Of a stretch of 64,000 nt of DNA, positions 1 through 8,339 are shown piece after piece. The stretch's first letter is position 1, and every line of letters begins with the position of its first letter. Below the pieces are notes generated by a model. That model did no database searches and was not told the origin of the DNA. It saw only the letters and a list, made by a program, of their open reading frames with translations. The DNA is taken from the NCBI GenBank assembly GCA_029243245.1, contig JAQWSK010000004.1, forward strand, positions 62,001 through 126,000, written 5' to 3'. This DNA comes from Flavobacteriaceae bacterium. GTDB taxonomy: Bacteria; Bacteroidota; Bacteroidia; Flavobacteriales; Flavobacteriaceae. The position numbers and the translations under genes are program-made.

Positions 1-804
1 TATGTATTTAAAGATGTTTTTATAATTGATCTCACCTGTAGTAGGTTCTTTTCGTCCAGGATTGTCTCCAATTTGGAAGTAGCCAATTTCATTCCAGCAT
101 TTTTCTATGTTTGGGATTAAGTTTCCTTCTTGAATTTGCTGATGATAAATATCAAAAAGAATTTTACATGATGGAGAATCAACTGATTTACATATTTCAT
201 ATGCCTGAGGACTATCAGTCAAAAATAAGCCAGGATGATCTCTAAAGTTTAAAGGCTCCAATACCATTACAATTCCATGCGGTTCTAATAATTCAGCAGC
301 TTGTTTTAAACTCTCAATAACATGTGCTGTTTGATAAGCCATATTTTGACGTAAATCAACATGTCCTGGAACAACAGTTACCCATTTGGCATTAACTCGC
401 TTTGCAATAGGAATAGCTTTTTTGATATAGTCCAAAAACTCTTCACGCAATACCTTATCACCACTTGCTATATTTGGCTTTTGCCAATAGATTTTATGAG
501 CAACAAAAACACCCATTTTCAAATTACGCTTGGTCATGGTTTGAGCCATTTTTTTCTGTAATACAACATCTCTATTTCGCATATCATTATCCTCAAAAGC
601 TCTAAAACCTTGATCTGCCATAAAGTTTAGTTGATCAATAGGATCATTGCCTGCATGATAACGAAACATACCCAAGTGTGGGGCATAATTTAACTTAAAT
701 GGTTTTTTTAAAATACTTTGATTAGTATTTGCAAAAGCAGACTTTCCTGATAGTACTCCTAAACTTGAAATACCGACTAATTGTGAAAAACTTCTTCGAT
801 TCAT
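1..804 (-). CDS. Tat-exported hydroxypyruvate-isomerase-like TIM-barrel protein (partial, 3' end outside window)
   Basis: This is a sugar-phosphate isomerase/epimerase of the AP-endonuclease-2 TIM-barrel type. It starts at ATG 804 and runs off the window edge, so 268 codons are visible. The N-terminus MNRRSFSQL is a twin-arginine signal, so the enzyme probably acts folded in the periplasm. Family motifs are clear: VLEPLN and DIYHQQ (metal-binding Glu and Asp) and QIGDNPGRKEP followed by GEINY, which is typical of hydroxypyruvate isomerase (Hyi). It starts one base after the stop of the oxidoreductase gene and is the third gene of an operon. The true substrate is unknown; an exported copy argues against the cytosolic hydroxypyruvate role and for a keto-sugar. 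Confidence 0.85.
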   Translation of the reverse strand, partial: MNRRSFSQLVGISSLGVLSGKSAFANTNQSILKKPFKLNYAPHLGMFRYHAGNDPIDQLNFMADQGFRAFEDNDMRNRDVVLQKKMAQTMTKRNLKMGVFVAHKIYWQKPNIASGDKVLREEFLDYIKKAIPIAKRVNAKWVTVVPGHVDLRQNMAYQTAHVIESLKQAAELLEPHGIVMVLEPLNFRDHPGLFLTDSPQAYEICKSVDSPSCKILFDIYHQQIQEGNLIPNIEKCWNEIGYFQIGDNPGRKEPTTGEINYKNIFKYI

Positions 805-805
805 C

Positions 806-2122
806 TTAAATAAATTTTGTTTTTCCTGGAGTTGGGATAGAATAGTTTCCGTTTGAATCTGGAATTGATGGAGGCGTACTATCCCATGTTAAGGATTCTG
901 GCATTAAATGCAATTGAGAATTTAAAGCCTCTTCAAAGGTGATTTTCTTACCAGTATAAGTAGCCATTCTTCCTAAAATAGCGGAAAGTGTACTTTTGGC
1001 ACCATTTTCAGTATCTGAAATTACACCTCCACTGCGAATTGAAGAAAATAATTTATCATGTTCTACTTGATATGGGTTGGGATCTTCACCCCACTTTATA
1101 GGATAGCTAAATTGGTGGTTACCTTCTAAATCTTTAATCACCCCATTGCCAAGTGTAATACTCCCCTTAGTCCCTTGAAAAACTTCATCCACTCGACTCA
1201 TTGTTCCTGGTATATGGCGACACTGACTTGAGATAACTGCACCATTTGCATAAGTAAATTCAACAAAATGATGATCAAATATTTCACCGTGATCTTTTCC
1301 ATTTCGTACTTGACGTCCACCCATTCCCTGAGCCGATAATGGATAATCACCAATAAACCAGTTTGCTACATCGATATTGTGAATGTGTTGCTCCAAAATA
1401 TGATCACCACATAGCCAATTGAAATAGTACCAGTTTCGCATTTGATATTCTAACTCTGATTGACCAGCCTTACGTTTTTTTACCCAAACACCAGCGTCGT
1501 TCCAGTAAACTTGACCGCTTCTAATTTGCCCTATAACTCCATTGTCAATCCGTTTTTTCAAGTCAATATATTTGGATTGATAGTGGCGCTGAAGACCAAC
1601 AACTACATTGAGTTTTTTTGCTTTAGCAATTTTAGCCATTTCCAATACTTTTCGAACGCCTACAGGGTCAGTGGCTACTGGCTTTTCCATAAACACATGC
1701 TTATCGTTTGTAATCGCATATTCAAAATGGTATGGACGAAAACCAGGCGGAGTAGTTAAAATAACCACATCCGCTAAGTCAATAGCTTTCTTATAAGCAT
1801 CAAAACCATCAAAACGATTCTTTTCTTTGACATCTATTTTTTTGTCTTCACCAAAATGTTCTTGGATTCCTTTTAAACTTTTTTCAATTCTATCATGAAA
1901 AGCATCTGCCATGGCTACAAGTTCAACATCAGGATCGGCAGTTAATGCCTGAACAGTTGCTCCCGAGCCACGTCCACCACAGCCAACTAGTGCAAGTTTC
2001 AATTTTTTATTTCCTAAGCCTGGAGCCATAAAATTCATTTGGAGTGGAGCGGTTATTACTGCTCCAGTGGCAAGGGTTGTAGTTTTGATAAAATTTCTTC
2101 GTGAATTGCTTTGTTTTTTCAT
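806..2122 (-). CDS. Tat-exported Gfo/Idh/MocA family oxidoreductase
   Basis: This is a 438-residue NAD(P)-dependent sugar oxidoreductase. The N-terminus has a Tat motif (SRRNFIKTT) and a short hydrophobic stretch, so the protein is probably exported folded with bound cofactor. A Rossmann fold begins near residue 40 (LALVGCGGRGSG), and the family signature FMEKPVA follows near residue 143. The C-terminal GFO/IDH/MocA sheet domain fills the rest. It lies 8 nt after the SUMF1-like gene and 1 nt before the isomerase-like gene, which suggests one transcript. The substrate cannot be read from sequence. Members in similar bacteroidete loci oxidise or reduce sugars at C3, so a keto-sugar role is inferred. 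Confidence 0.9.
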   Translation of the reverse strand: MKKQSNSRRNFIKTTTLATGAVITAPLQMNFMAPGLGNKKLKLALVGCGGRGSGATVQALTADPDVELVAMADAFHDRIEKSLKGIQEHFGEDKKIDVKEKNRFDGFDAYKKAIDLADVVILTTPPGFRPYHFEYAITNDKHVFMEKPVATDPVGVRKVLEMAKIAKAKKLNVVVGLQRHYQSKYIDLKKRIDNGVIGQIRSGQVYWNDAGVWVKKRKAGQSELEYQMRNWYYFNWLCGDHILEQHIHNIDVANWFIGDYPLSAQGMGGRQVRNGKDHGEIFDHHFVEFTYANGAVISSQCRHIPGTMSRVDEVFQGTKGSITLGNGVIKDLEGNHQFSYPIKWGEDPNPYQVEHDKLFSSIRSGGVISDTENGAKSTLSAILGRMATYTGKKITFEEALNSQLHLMPESLTWDSTPPSIPDSNGNYSIPTPGKTKFI

Positions 2123-2130
2123 AAGATTTA

Positions 2131-3105
2131 TTAATTAGTTGAGTAATTCCAATATTTTTTTTGTATTTCTATCTTTGGGGGTTTTGCAGGACGTACTATC
2201 CGGAAACCTACAAAAGGTGCATCAGTATGCCACCATAAACTTTTTGGTATTTGTGGATCGCGCTGTTTCCATTTTTTTGATGATCCTCTTCTTGTGGCAC
2301 TTCTTAATCTGCTTGCCCGATCCATCCACGAACCTCCGCGAACCACACGAGGGTAAATTTTTGTTGGGACTATATAAGGATTATCATTATTATTCTTTTT
2401 TCTAATGCGATAGGCTTTTATTTCATATGCATCTAAAGTCCATTCTGATACATTACCATGCATATCGAAGAGCCCCCATTGATTAGGTTTTTTTAAACCC
2501 ACTTTTTGATACGTGTCATCAGAGTTATCCTTAAACCATGCATATTCGGATAAATTTTCACTAGTCTCTCCAAAAGAATAGGCTGAAGAAGTCCCGGCTC
2601 TACAGGCATATTCCCATTCTGCTTCAGTCGGTAAACGATAAAAATTCCCAGTCATTGCCGATAACCATTCACAAAATTTTATTGCAGCAAGTTGTGTCAT
2701 GCAAATAGCTGGATAACCGTCAGTGCCCATTCCAAAACTCATGTCTGTATATGGAGTCGTAGCACCAGAAATTGCATCCACTTCCAAATCAACCTCATTT
2801 GCAAGAGAGGAGTATATTTGATATTTATCAATAGTTCGTTCCATGAATAATGTATACAGATCCCAAGTAGTTTCAAACTCTGCCATCCAAAATGGATCAA
2901 TAATCACTTGATGTTGAGGGCCCTCATCTGCAAAATGCCCTTTCTCAGTGGGCGCACTTCCCATCGTAAATGTTCCTCCGGGAATAAACAGCATCGCAAT
3001 TGATTTCTCAGTTCCAGGGAGTTGTTGTTTATAGTTTTGTTGTCCAAAACTTAAATATGTTGTTAAGTTTAAAAAAAGTAAAAGTCTTAAAAAGTCAGGG
3101 AACAT
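2131..3105 (-). CDS. SUMF1/FGE-fold protein without the catalytic cysteines
   Basis: This 324-residue exported protein starts with a plain signal peptide ending near FGQQ. Residues of about 35-310 form a formylglycine-generating-enzyme-type domain: MLFIPGGTFTMGS, PTEAEWEYACRAGT, a VVRGGSW motif and a final FVGFRIVR. True FGEs use a cysteine pair near the C-terminus of this domain. Here the matching stretch after GGSW (MDRASRLRSATRRG) has none, so it is probably not a sulfatase activator. It is the first gene of the leftward operon with the exported oxidoreductase and isomerase. It may bind ligands or partners in the periplasm; the function is unknown. Confidence 0.85.
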   Translation of the reverse strand: MFPDFLRLLLFLNLTTYLSFGQQNYKQQLPGTEKSIAMLFIPGGTFTMGSAPTEKGHFADEGPQHQVIIDPFWMAEFETTWDLYTLFMERTIDKYQIYSSLANEVDLEVDAISGATTPYTDMSFGMGTDGYPAICMTQLAAIKFCEWLSAMTGNFYRLPTEAEWEYACRAGTSSAYSFGETSENLSEYAWFKDNSDDTYQKVGLKKPNQWGLFDMHGNVSEWTLDAYEIKAYRIRKKNNNDNPYIVPTKIYPRVVRGGSWMDRASRLRSATRRGSSKKWKQRDPQIPKSLWWHTDAPFVGFRIVRPAKPPKIEIQKKYWNYSTN

Positions 3106-3202
3106 AAAATTTAAGCAAATAACTTATTATAAAGTATTTATTTTGCTTAAATATAATCAATTTTAACACACCTCTGGTTATTGATTAAGGGGGGTAGAAT
3201 AT

Positions 3203-3228
3203 AAAAAAACCTCACTTTTAAAAGTGAG
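3203..3228 (-). terminator. Hairpin with T-run on the minus strand
   Basis: The perfect inverted repeat CTCACTTTT/AAAAGTGAG (3211-3228) is followed on the minus strand by GTTTTTTT, the form of an intrinsic terminator. No minus-strand gene lies just upstream of it. It sits in the 5' region of the DCC-family gene and just before the SUMF1-like gene. It may stop antisense transcripts coming from the DoxX-like gene, or end an unseen small RNA. Confidence 0.55.
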
Positions 3229-3356
3229 ATTAATTTGGCGGACTTCTCGGTCTTTATTTCGAACTTTTCTTAGGATATTATTGAGTAAGTTTAATGTATG
3301 AAAAAAACACTACAAGTATTTATAATTTCTTTGACTTTAGCAATATCATTCTCTAC

Positions 3357-3761
3357 ATGAAAAATAGTAAAATAGTATTTTTTGATGGTGTATGTAATTT
3401 TTGTAATGTGACTGTAGATTTTGTTTGGAAGCGTAATAAAAGAAGAAATTTATATTACGCTTCTTTACAATCTGATATTGCAAAAGAAAAACTGATGAAA
3501 AGAGGAATCAATGATATTAAACTAAGAACAATTTATTATGATGATGGAGACAGAATCTACCAAAAGTCACAAGCAATATTTATTATATTAACAACCTTGG
3601 ATGGCATCTTCTACCCTTTATTAGGTAAAATCGCTCTTATTTTCCCAAGAGTTATTTCAGATTATCTTTATGATATTATTTCAAGAAATCGATATAATAT
3701 CATGGGAAAGAGAGATTCATGTCGTATTCCAAGCATAGAAGAAGAAGAATATTTCCTTTAA
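3357..3761 (+). CDS. DCC family (DUF393) thiol-disulfide oxidoreductase-like protein
   Basis: This is a 134-residue protein of the DUF393/DCC family, named for its N-terminal Asp-Cys-Cys motif. The start IVFFDGVCNFCN contains the D and the CxxC pair, and a later stretch (RIYQKSQAIFIIL) matches the usual family S-x-A segment. I chose ATG 3357 because family members begin with a few residues before FFDG; the upstream in-frame extension to 3294 is not family-like. It is presumed to be a thiol-disulfide redox protein, but no precise substrate is known. It converges on the broken DoxX-like gene. Confidence 0.85.
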   Translation: MKNSKIVFFDGVCNFCNVTVDFVWKRNKRRNLYYASLQSDIAKEKLMKRGINDIKLRTIYYDDGDRIYQKSQAIFIILTTLDGIFYPLLGKIALIFPRVISDYLYDIISRNRYNIMGKRDSCRIPSIEEEEYFL

Positions 3762-3836
3762 TTAATATTTCAGTTTCAGCTACTTGGAATATAATTATCC
3801 ATGTTATCATTGTAGGGGTTGAATTTCTTGCGTTTA

Positions 3837-4407
3837 TTATCCTTTTCCATACCCAAAAAAGTTCACGATTAATTGATCTCCTATAAAAATTAAAACTATT
3901 ATAACTAGAACTATTAAATATTTAAGGATTTTTTCTTTGGATGATGTCTTAGGCAGTTTCTTGTTGTTTATCAGGTCATTGAAAATAGATATCATTTTTT
4001 CTTTGTTGATAAAAAGGATTGCAAATAGCATAAATAAATACAAGGTTGCTCCTGCTAACGCACCGTATTCGTCTAAGAAAAAAATATCGAACACAATTAC
4101 ATTTACCATAATTGGAATTAAAATAAGGGTTCCTATTAGTTTGGTTTTATTAAAGAGTAGTAGAAGCTCCAATAATTTCAGCTAGACCAATGAAAAGAAT
4201 ATATCCAAATGAACGACCCATAAAAGTCCAAGCCAACTCAAAGTCTGGTAATAGTCCGATCGGCATTAGAGCTATTTCATCTGGTATTCTTGCTTCTGTA
4301 TAAAATTGTCCACCAATAATCTTTCCAATCCCATAAATAGTTAAGAAAAAGAATACATAAAGACGGCAAGTAATTTCCATTATTTCTTTAAAGTCAAATT
4401 TCTTCAT
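3837..4407 (-). pseudogene. DoxX-like membrane protein gene split by a one-base frameshift
   Basis: Two overlapping minus-strand frames read as one membrane protein. The first runs from ATG 4407 (MKKFDFKEIMEITCRLY) to a stop at 4150 after GLAEIIGASTTL. The second frame carries on with LLLFNKTKLIGTLILIPI to a stop at 3837. Removing one T from the pair at 4164-4165 restores GLAEIIGALLLFNKTKLIG and a single 189-residue protein with several membrane helices, similar to DoxX-type proteins. The full span is 571 nt, one more than a multiple of three. It may be a recent mutation, a sequencing error, or less likely a programmed frameshift. Confidence 0.7.
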
Positions 4408-4440
4408 AATGATTATTTTTATTATTCGGCAATTATACAA

Positions 4441-4464
4441 AAACCCACTCATTTGAGTGGGTTT
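4441..4464 (-). terminator. Terminator of the tmRNA gene
   Basis: The inverted repeat AAACCCACTCA/TGAGTGGGTTT lies 6 nt beyond the 3' end of the tmRNA and is followed by more T residues on the minus strand. This is a strong intrinsic terminator. Confidence 0.85.
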
Positions 4465-4469
4465 ATTAT

Positions 4470-4870
4470 TGGTGGAGTCGGAGGGAATCGAACCCTCGTC
4501 CAAACACGCCATAAAAAAGCGTTCTACAAGCTTAGTTTTTGTATAGTTTTAGACTTATTGCTGAACAAAAACAAGCTACAATAAGCTTAGCATATTGAGA
4601 TTGAAAAAAACGAAAAATGCGTTCGCTTTTCGATGTTGACTTTTATGGTGCCTCTATATTAATCGCCGTCAACAAGGGCTATTATGAGACATCCAGCTTT
4701 CTGACCTAGTCAGAACTTGGCATTAACTTACTATAATTCAGTTAATTATGCAGCCAGAGCGTAGTTATTTTCGCCATTTAAAGTGTGAAACATATGATTT
4801 ACGAGCTAATGTATCAACGCTCGACCTGCTTACTTATTCATTAAACATGCTGTCAAAACCAGTCGACCCC
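4470..4870 (-). ncRNA. ssrA: Transfer-messenger RNA (tmRNA)
   Basis: This RNA of about 401 nt rescues stalled ribosomes. The 5' end GGGGTCGACTGGTTTTGACA and the 3' end GACTCCACCA pair as a tRNA-like acceptor, and the T-arm GGTTCGATTCC is present. CCA is encoded. The tag frame is seen near 4754-4783: resume codon GGC (Gly), then GAA AAT AAC TAC GCT CTG GCT GCA TAA, giving GENNYALAA, the tag known from several Bacteroidota. Its SmpB partner is not in the window. The region contains no protein gene. Confidence 0.97.
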
Positions 4871-4908
4871 AAAATTTCAAAGAACCTTTTGTGAAACACA
4901 AAAGTTTA

Positions 4909-4916
4909 CAAAGATA
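4909..4916 (-). promoter_or_regulatory. -7 box of the tmRNA promoter
   Basis: The minus strand reads TATCTTTG, matching the flavobacterial -7 consensus TAnnTTTG, about 39 nt upstream of the mature tmRNA 5' end. A small hairpin (CTTTTGTG/CACAAAAG, 4886-4904) lies between them. No clear -33 TTG was found. Confidence 0.6.
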
Positions 4917-4935
4917 ATTAATATAAAATTTATAA

Positions 4936-5751
4936 CTAGAGTTGGTTAATTACTTTACGGATATGGGATAACTTAATAAGTAATTGTTCAAGATTTTCTA
5001 TGTCAAGCATATTTGCTCCATCGCTTTTCGCGTTTTTAGGATCAAAGTGTGTTTCAATGAACAAACCGTCAACTCCTACAGCAATTCCAGCTTTAGCAAG
5101 GGTAGTTATGGCCTGTGGATTACCTCCTGTTACTCCACTATTTTGATTGGGTCGTTGAAGAGAATGAGTAACATCTAACACGGTAGGAGCAATTTTTCTC
5201 ATTATTGGAATTCCTCTATAATCAACTATAAGATCTTGATAACCAAACTGAGTTCCTCTATCTGTAATCCAAGCATTTGAGTTTCCAGAATCTTTAACTT
5301 TTTGAACAGCAAACTTCATACTATCAGGACTCATGAATTGACCTTTTTTGAGATTAATTATTTTACCTGTATTTGCAGCAGCAATAACTAAATCTGTCTG
5401 CCTTACAAGGAAGGCAGGTATTTGAAGTACATCAACATGATTTGATGCTTTTTCAGCATCATTTACTTCATGAATATCAGTTAAAGTAGGTATATTGAAT
5501 GTGTCACCAACTTTAGATATTATTTTTAAAGCTTTTTCATCACCTATACCTGTAAAGCTATCAATACGACTTCTATTAGCTTTTTTAAAACTGCCTTTGA
5601 AAACGTATGGAATTTTTAAATTATCACAAATAGTATTGATTTTTTCAGCAATATTGAGCGCCATACTTTCATTTTCAATCACACATGGGCCAGCAATTAA
5701 AAAAAATTGATCACTTTCAGTATGTTTAATTTTGGGGACGTTTTTAATCAT
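4936..5751 (-). CDS. kdsA: 3-deoxy-8-phosphooctulonate synthase (KDO-8-phosphate synthase)
   Basis: The enzyme condenses phosphoenolpyruvate with arabinose-5-phosphate to make KDO-8-phosphate for lipopolysaccharide inner core. It is 271 residues long, normal for the family. Conserved motifs include FLIAGPCVIE, FKGSFKKANRS, DVLQIPAFLVRQTDL and TDRGTQFGYQ, and there is DVTHSLQRPN near the C-terminal third. I prefer ATG 5751; a GTG one codon upstream is also in frame. It is transcribed away from typA, and a -7 box lies just upstream at 5766-5773. The cytosolic product implies a Gram-negative envelope with LPS. Confidence 0.95.
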   Translation of the reverse strand: MIKNVPKIKHTESDQFFLIAGPCVIENESMALNIAEKINTICDNLKIPYVFKGSFKKANRSRIDSFTGIGDEKALKIISKVGDTFNIPTLTDIHEVNDAEKASNHVDVLQIPAFLVRQTDLVIAAANTGKIINLKKGQFMSPDSMKFAVQKVKDSGNSNAWITDRGTQFGYQDLIVDYRGIPIMRKIAPTVLDVTHSLQRPNQNSGVTGGNPQAITTLAKAGIAVGVDGLFIETHFDPKNAKSDGANMLDIENLEQLLIKLSHIRKVINQL

Positions 5752-5765
5752 CACAAAAGTTTAAA

Positions 5766-5773
5766 CAAATGTA
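5766..5773 (-). promoter_or_regulatory. -7 box upstream of kdsA
   Basis: The minus strand reads TACATTTG (TAnnTTTG type), 15 nt before the kdsA ATG. No -33 TTG at the usual spacing was found, so support is partial. Confidence 0.45.
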
Positions 5774-5842
5774 CAATAAATATAGTGTCTATCTAACAGG
5801 ATAAAGAAACTCCAATTTTAATTTTTTAGCTTTTGAATACAC

Positions 5843-5850
5843 TATATTTG
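5843..5850 (+). promoter_or_regulatory. -7 box of typA
   Basis: TATATTTG matches TAnnTTTG and lies 18 nt before the typA ATG. The longer string ACACTATATTTG also occurs at the tRNA-Lys promoter on the other strand (58391-58402), which suggests an extended promoter element. No -33 TTG at normal spacing was seen. Confidence 0.55.
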
Positions 5851-5868
5851 CCAAAATTTTAAGTTAAT

Positions 5869-7671
5869 ATGCAAGAATTAAGGAACATAGCTATTATTGC
5901 ACATGTTGATCATGGCAAGACAACATTGGTTGATAAAATATTACATCATTGTTCTTTGTTTCGTGATAATCAAGAAACTGGAGAGTTGATTTTGGATAAT
6001 AATGATTTAGAAAGAGAAAGAGGAATTACTATTTTATCTAAAAATGTTTCAGTTCAATACAAAGGAATTAAAATAAATATAATAGACACCCCTGGTCATG
6101 CAGATTTTGGAGGTGAGGTTGAAAGAGTTTTAAATATGGCAGATGGAGTTCTACTTCTTGTAGATGCTTTTGAAGGCCCTATGCCTCAGACAAGATTTGT
6201 TCTTCAAAAAGCAATTGATTTAAAGTTAAAACCTTTAGTTGTAATAAATAAAGTAGATAAAGAAAATTGCACACCTGAGGAAGTCCATGAAGCTGTTTTT
6301 GATTTGATGTTTGAATTGGGTGCAGAGGAATGGCAATTAGATTTTCCTACTGTATACGGTTCTGCAAAGAATAATTGGATGGGCTCTGACTGGTCTAATC
6401 CAACAAATTCAATTTCTCCTTTAATTGACATGGTGTTGGAACATGTACCTTCTCCAAAAATATCTGAAGGCTCCACACAATTGTTAATCACTTCTTTAGA
6501 CTATTCATCTTTTACAGGTAGAATAGCAATTGGGAGACTTCAACGCGGAATACTATCTTCTAACATGTCAGTTAGCTTATGTAAACGACATGGTAAAATA
6601 GAAAAGTCTAAAGTTAAAGAACTACATGTTTTTGATGGATTGGGTAGGAAAAAAGTAGATGAGGTGGTTGCAGGTGATTTATGCGCAATATTTGGGTTAG
6701 AAAATTTTGAAATTGGAGATACTGTTGCTGATATAGATTATCCAGAAGCTTTACCTACAATTAATATAGATGAACCGACAATGAGCATGTTGTTTACTAT
6801 TAATGATTCACCTTTTTTTGGTAAGGATGGAAAATATGTAACTTCTCGTCATATTAAGGATCGTTTAGAGAAAGAATTAGAGAAAAACCTAGCCATGAGA
6901 TTAGAGTTTACTGATTCAGCTGAAAAATTTATAGTTTTTGGTAGAGGAGTATTACATCTATCTATTTTAATTGAAACCATGAGAAGAGAGGGTTATGAAA
7001 TTCAAATAGGACAGCCACAGGTTATTATTAAAGAGATCAATGGTGTTAAAAATGAGCCTTTAGAGGAGCTTACTATAGATTTACCTGAAAGTGTTTCAGG
7101 TAAGGCAATTGAAATGGTTACGCTTAGAAAAGGAGAAATGACTAGTATGACTCCTAAAGGCAGTCGAATGGTTTGTGAGTTTCTTATACCTTCTAGAGGT
7201 ATAATAGGGCTAAGGAATCAATTGTTAACTGCTACTGCTGGAGAGGCTATTATGAATCATAGGTTTAAGGAGTTTCAACCTTATAAAGGAGATATTCCAT
7301 GTAGAATCAATGGCTCTATGATTTCAATGGAAAATGGAACGGCTATTCCTTATTCTCTTGATAAACTTCAAGAAAGGGGTAAATTTTTCATTGGTCCAAA
7401 TGAAAAGGTATACACTGGTCAAGTAATAGGTGAAAACTCAAGAGGAGATGATATGGTTATTAATGTTACTAAAACAAAAAAACTTTCAAATGTAAGAGCT
7501 GCAGGTTCAGATGATAAAGTAAAGCTTGCTCCTCCAATAAAATTTTCCTTAGAAGAAGCTCTAGAATATATTCAAATAGATGAATATGTAGAAGTAACAC
7601 CAAGTTTTATTCGTCTTCGAAAAGTATATTTAGATGAAAATGAAAGAAAAAGAGTGTCTAATAAAGTTTAA
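5869..7671 (+). CDS. typA: GTPase TypA/BipA
   Basis: This 600-residue translational GTPase acts on the ribosome in assembly and in stress adaptation. The G1 loop AHVDHGKTT lies at residues 11-19, DTPGHADFGG (G3) near 74, and NKVD (G4) near 128. EF-G-like domains follow, and the C-terminal TypA-specific domain includes GEMTSMTPKGSRM and IPSRGIIGLRNQLLTAT. The length is normal. No Shine-Dalgarno sequence precedes the ATG, only a -7 box close upstream. The stop overlaps the ftsE stop by 4 nt in tail-to-tail arrangement. Confidence 0.96.
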   Translation: MQELRNIAIIAHVDHGKTTLVDKILHHCSLFRDNQETGELILDNNDLERERGITILSKNVSVQYKGIKINIIDTPGHADFGGEVERVLNMADGVLLLVDAFEGPMPQTRFVLQKAIDLKLKPLVVINKVDKENCTPEEVHEAVFDLMFELGAEEWQLDFPTVYGSAKNNWMGSDWSNPTNSISPLIDMVLEHVPSPKISEGSTQLLITSLDYSSFTGRIAIGRLQRGILSSNMSVSLCKRHGKIEKSKVKELHVFDGLGRKKVDEVVAGDLCAIFGLENFEIGDTVADIDYPEALPTINIDEPTMSMLFTINDSPFFGKDGKYVTSRHIKDRLEKELEKNLAMRLEFTDSAEKFIVFGRGVLHLSILIETMRREGYEIQIGQPQVIIKEINGVKNEPLEELTIDLPESVSGKAIEMVTLRKGEMTSMTPKGSRMVCEFLIPSRGIIGLRNQLLTATAGEAIMNHRFKEFQPYKGDIPCRINGSMISMENGTAIPYSLDKLQERGKFFIGPNEKVYTGQVIGENSRGDDMVINVTKTKKLSNVRAAGSDDKVKLAPPIKFSLEEALEYIQIDEYVEVTPSFIRLRKVYLDENERKRVSNKV

Positions 7672-8339
7672 TTTCTTTTCGGAACAACTTCAAATATACC
7701 CTCTTCTTCACACTTAAAAATTTTACCAGGAAATTTCATTATCATATTATAATCATGAGTAGCCATTAATATTGTTATTCCAGTTTCATGCAATTTTTTT
7801 AGAAGTTGCATTATAGTCTGACTAGTTTCTGGATCAAGATTTCCTGTTGGCTCATCAGCAATAATTAATTCTGGCTGATTTAAAAGAGCTCTAGCAATTG
7901 CAATTCTTTGTTGTTCTCCACCAGAAAGCTCAAAAGGGTATTTCTCTGAAGGAATATCTATTGAAACAAGATCTAAGACCTTTTGAATTCTGTTTTTAAT
8001 TTTTAATTTATTTTTCCATCCTGTAGCCCTAAGAACAAAATTAAGATTTTCATAAACTGTCATGTCTTGAAGTAGTTTGAAGTCTTGGAAAACAACACCA
8101 ATTTTCCTCCTCAATAAATGAATTTCTTTACTTTTAAGTTTTTTTAAATTAAACCCAACCACATTTCCGTCTCCTTGTTCAATAATTAGATCTCCACATA
8201 AAGTTTTTATTAAACTACTCTTTCCGCTTCCTGTTTTACCTATTAAAAAAACAAATTCTCCAGAATTAATTTTAAAGTTAACATTCTTAAAAATAATTTT
8301 ATTTCTTTGACTGATTGTGACCGAATTTAATACAACCAT
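7668..8339 (-). CDS. ftsE: Cell-division ABC transporter ATP-binding protein FtsE
   Basis: This 223-residue ABC ATPase is expected to pair with the membrane protein FtsX and control septal peptidoglycan hydrolases at the inner membrane. Walker A is GKTGSGKSS (near residue 34), the Q-loop segment is VFQDFKLLQDMTVYENL, the signature is LSGGEQQRIAIARAL and Walker B is IIADEPTGNLD. The DFKLL segment and the size are typical of FtsE rather than LolD, but LolD remains possible. ftsX is not adjacent. It is transcribed against typA. Confidence 0.88.
   Translation of the reverse strand: MVVLNSVTISQRNKIIFKNVNFKINSGEFVFLIGKTGSGKSSLIKTLCGDLIIEQGDGNVVGFNLKKLKSKEIHLLRRKIGVVFQDFKLLQDMTVYENLNFVLRATGWKNKLKIKNRIQKVLDLVSIDIPSEKYPFELSGGEQQRIAIARALLNQPELIIADEPTGNLDPETSQTIMQLLKKLHETGITILMATHDYNMIMKFPGKIFKCEEEGIFEVVPKRN

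Noticed and set aside
2131-3105. True formylglycine-generating enzyme
   Set aside because: The catalytic cysteine pair is absent and no sulfatase gene lies nearby.
3230-3290. tRNA 3'-end-like string on the minus strand ending GTCCGCCA
   Set aside because: No matching 5' acceptor strand or anticodon arm; a short open frame there also lacks a start.
4408-4512. N-terminal extension of the DoxX-like frame upstream of ATG 4407
   Set aside because: It translates the terminator and the 3' end of the tmRNA, not protein.
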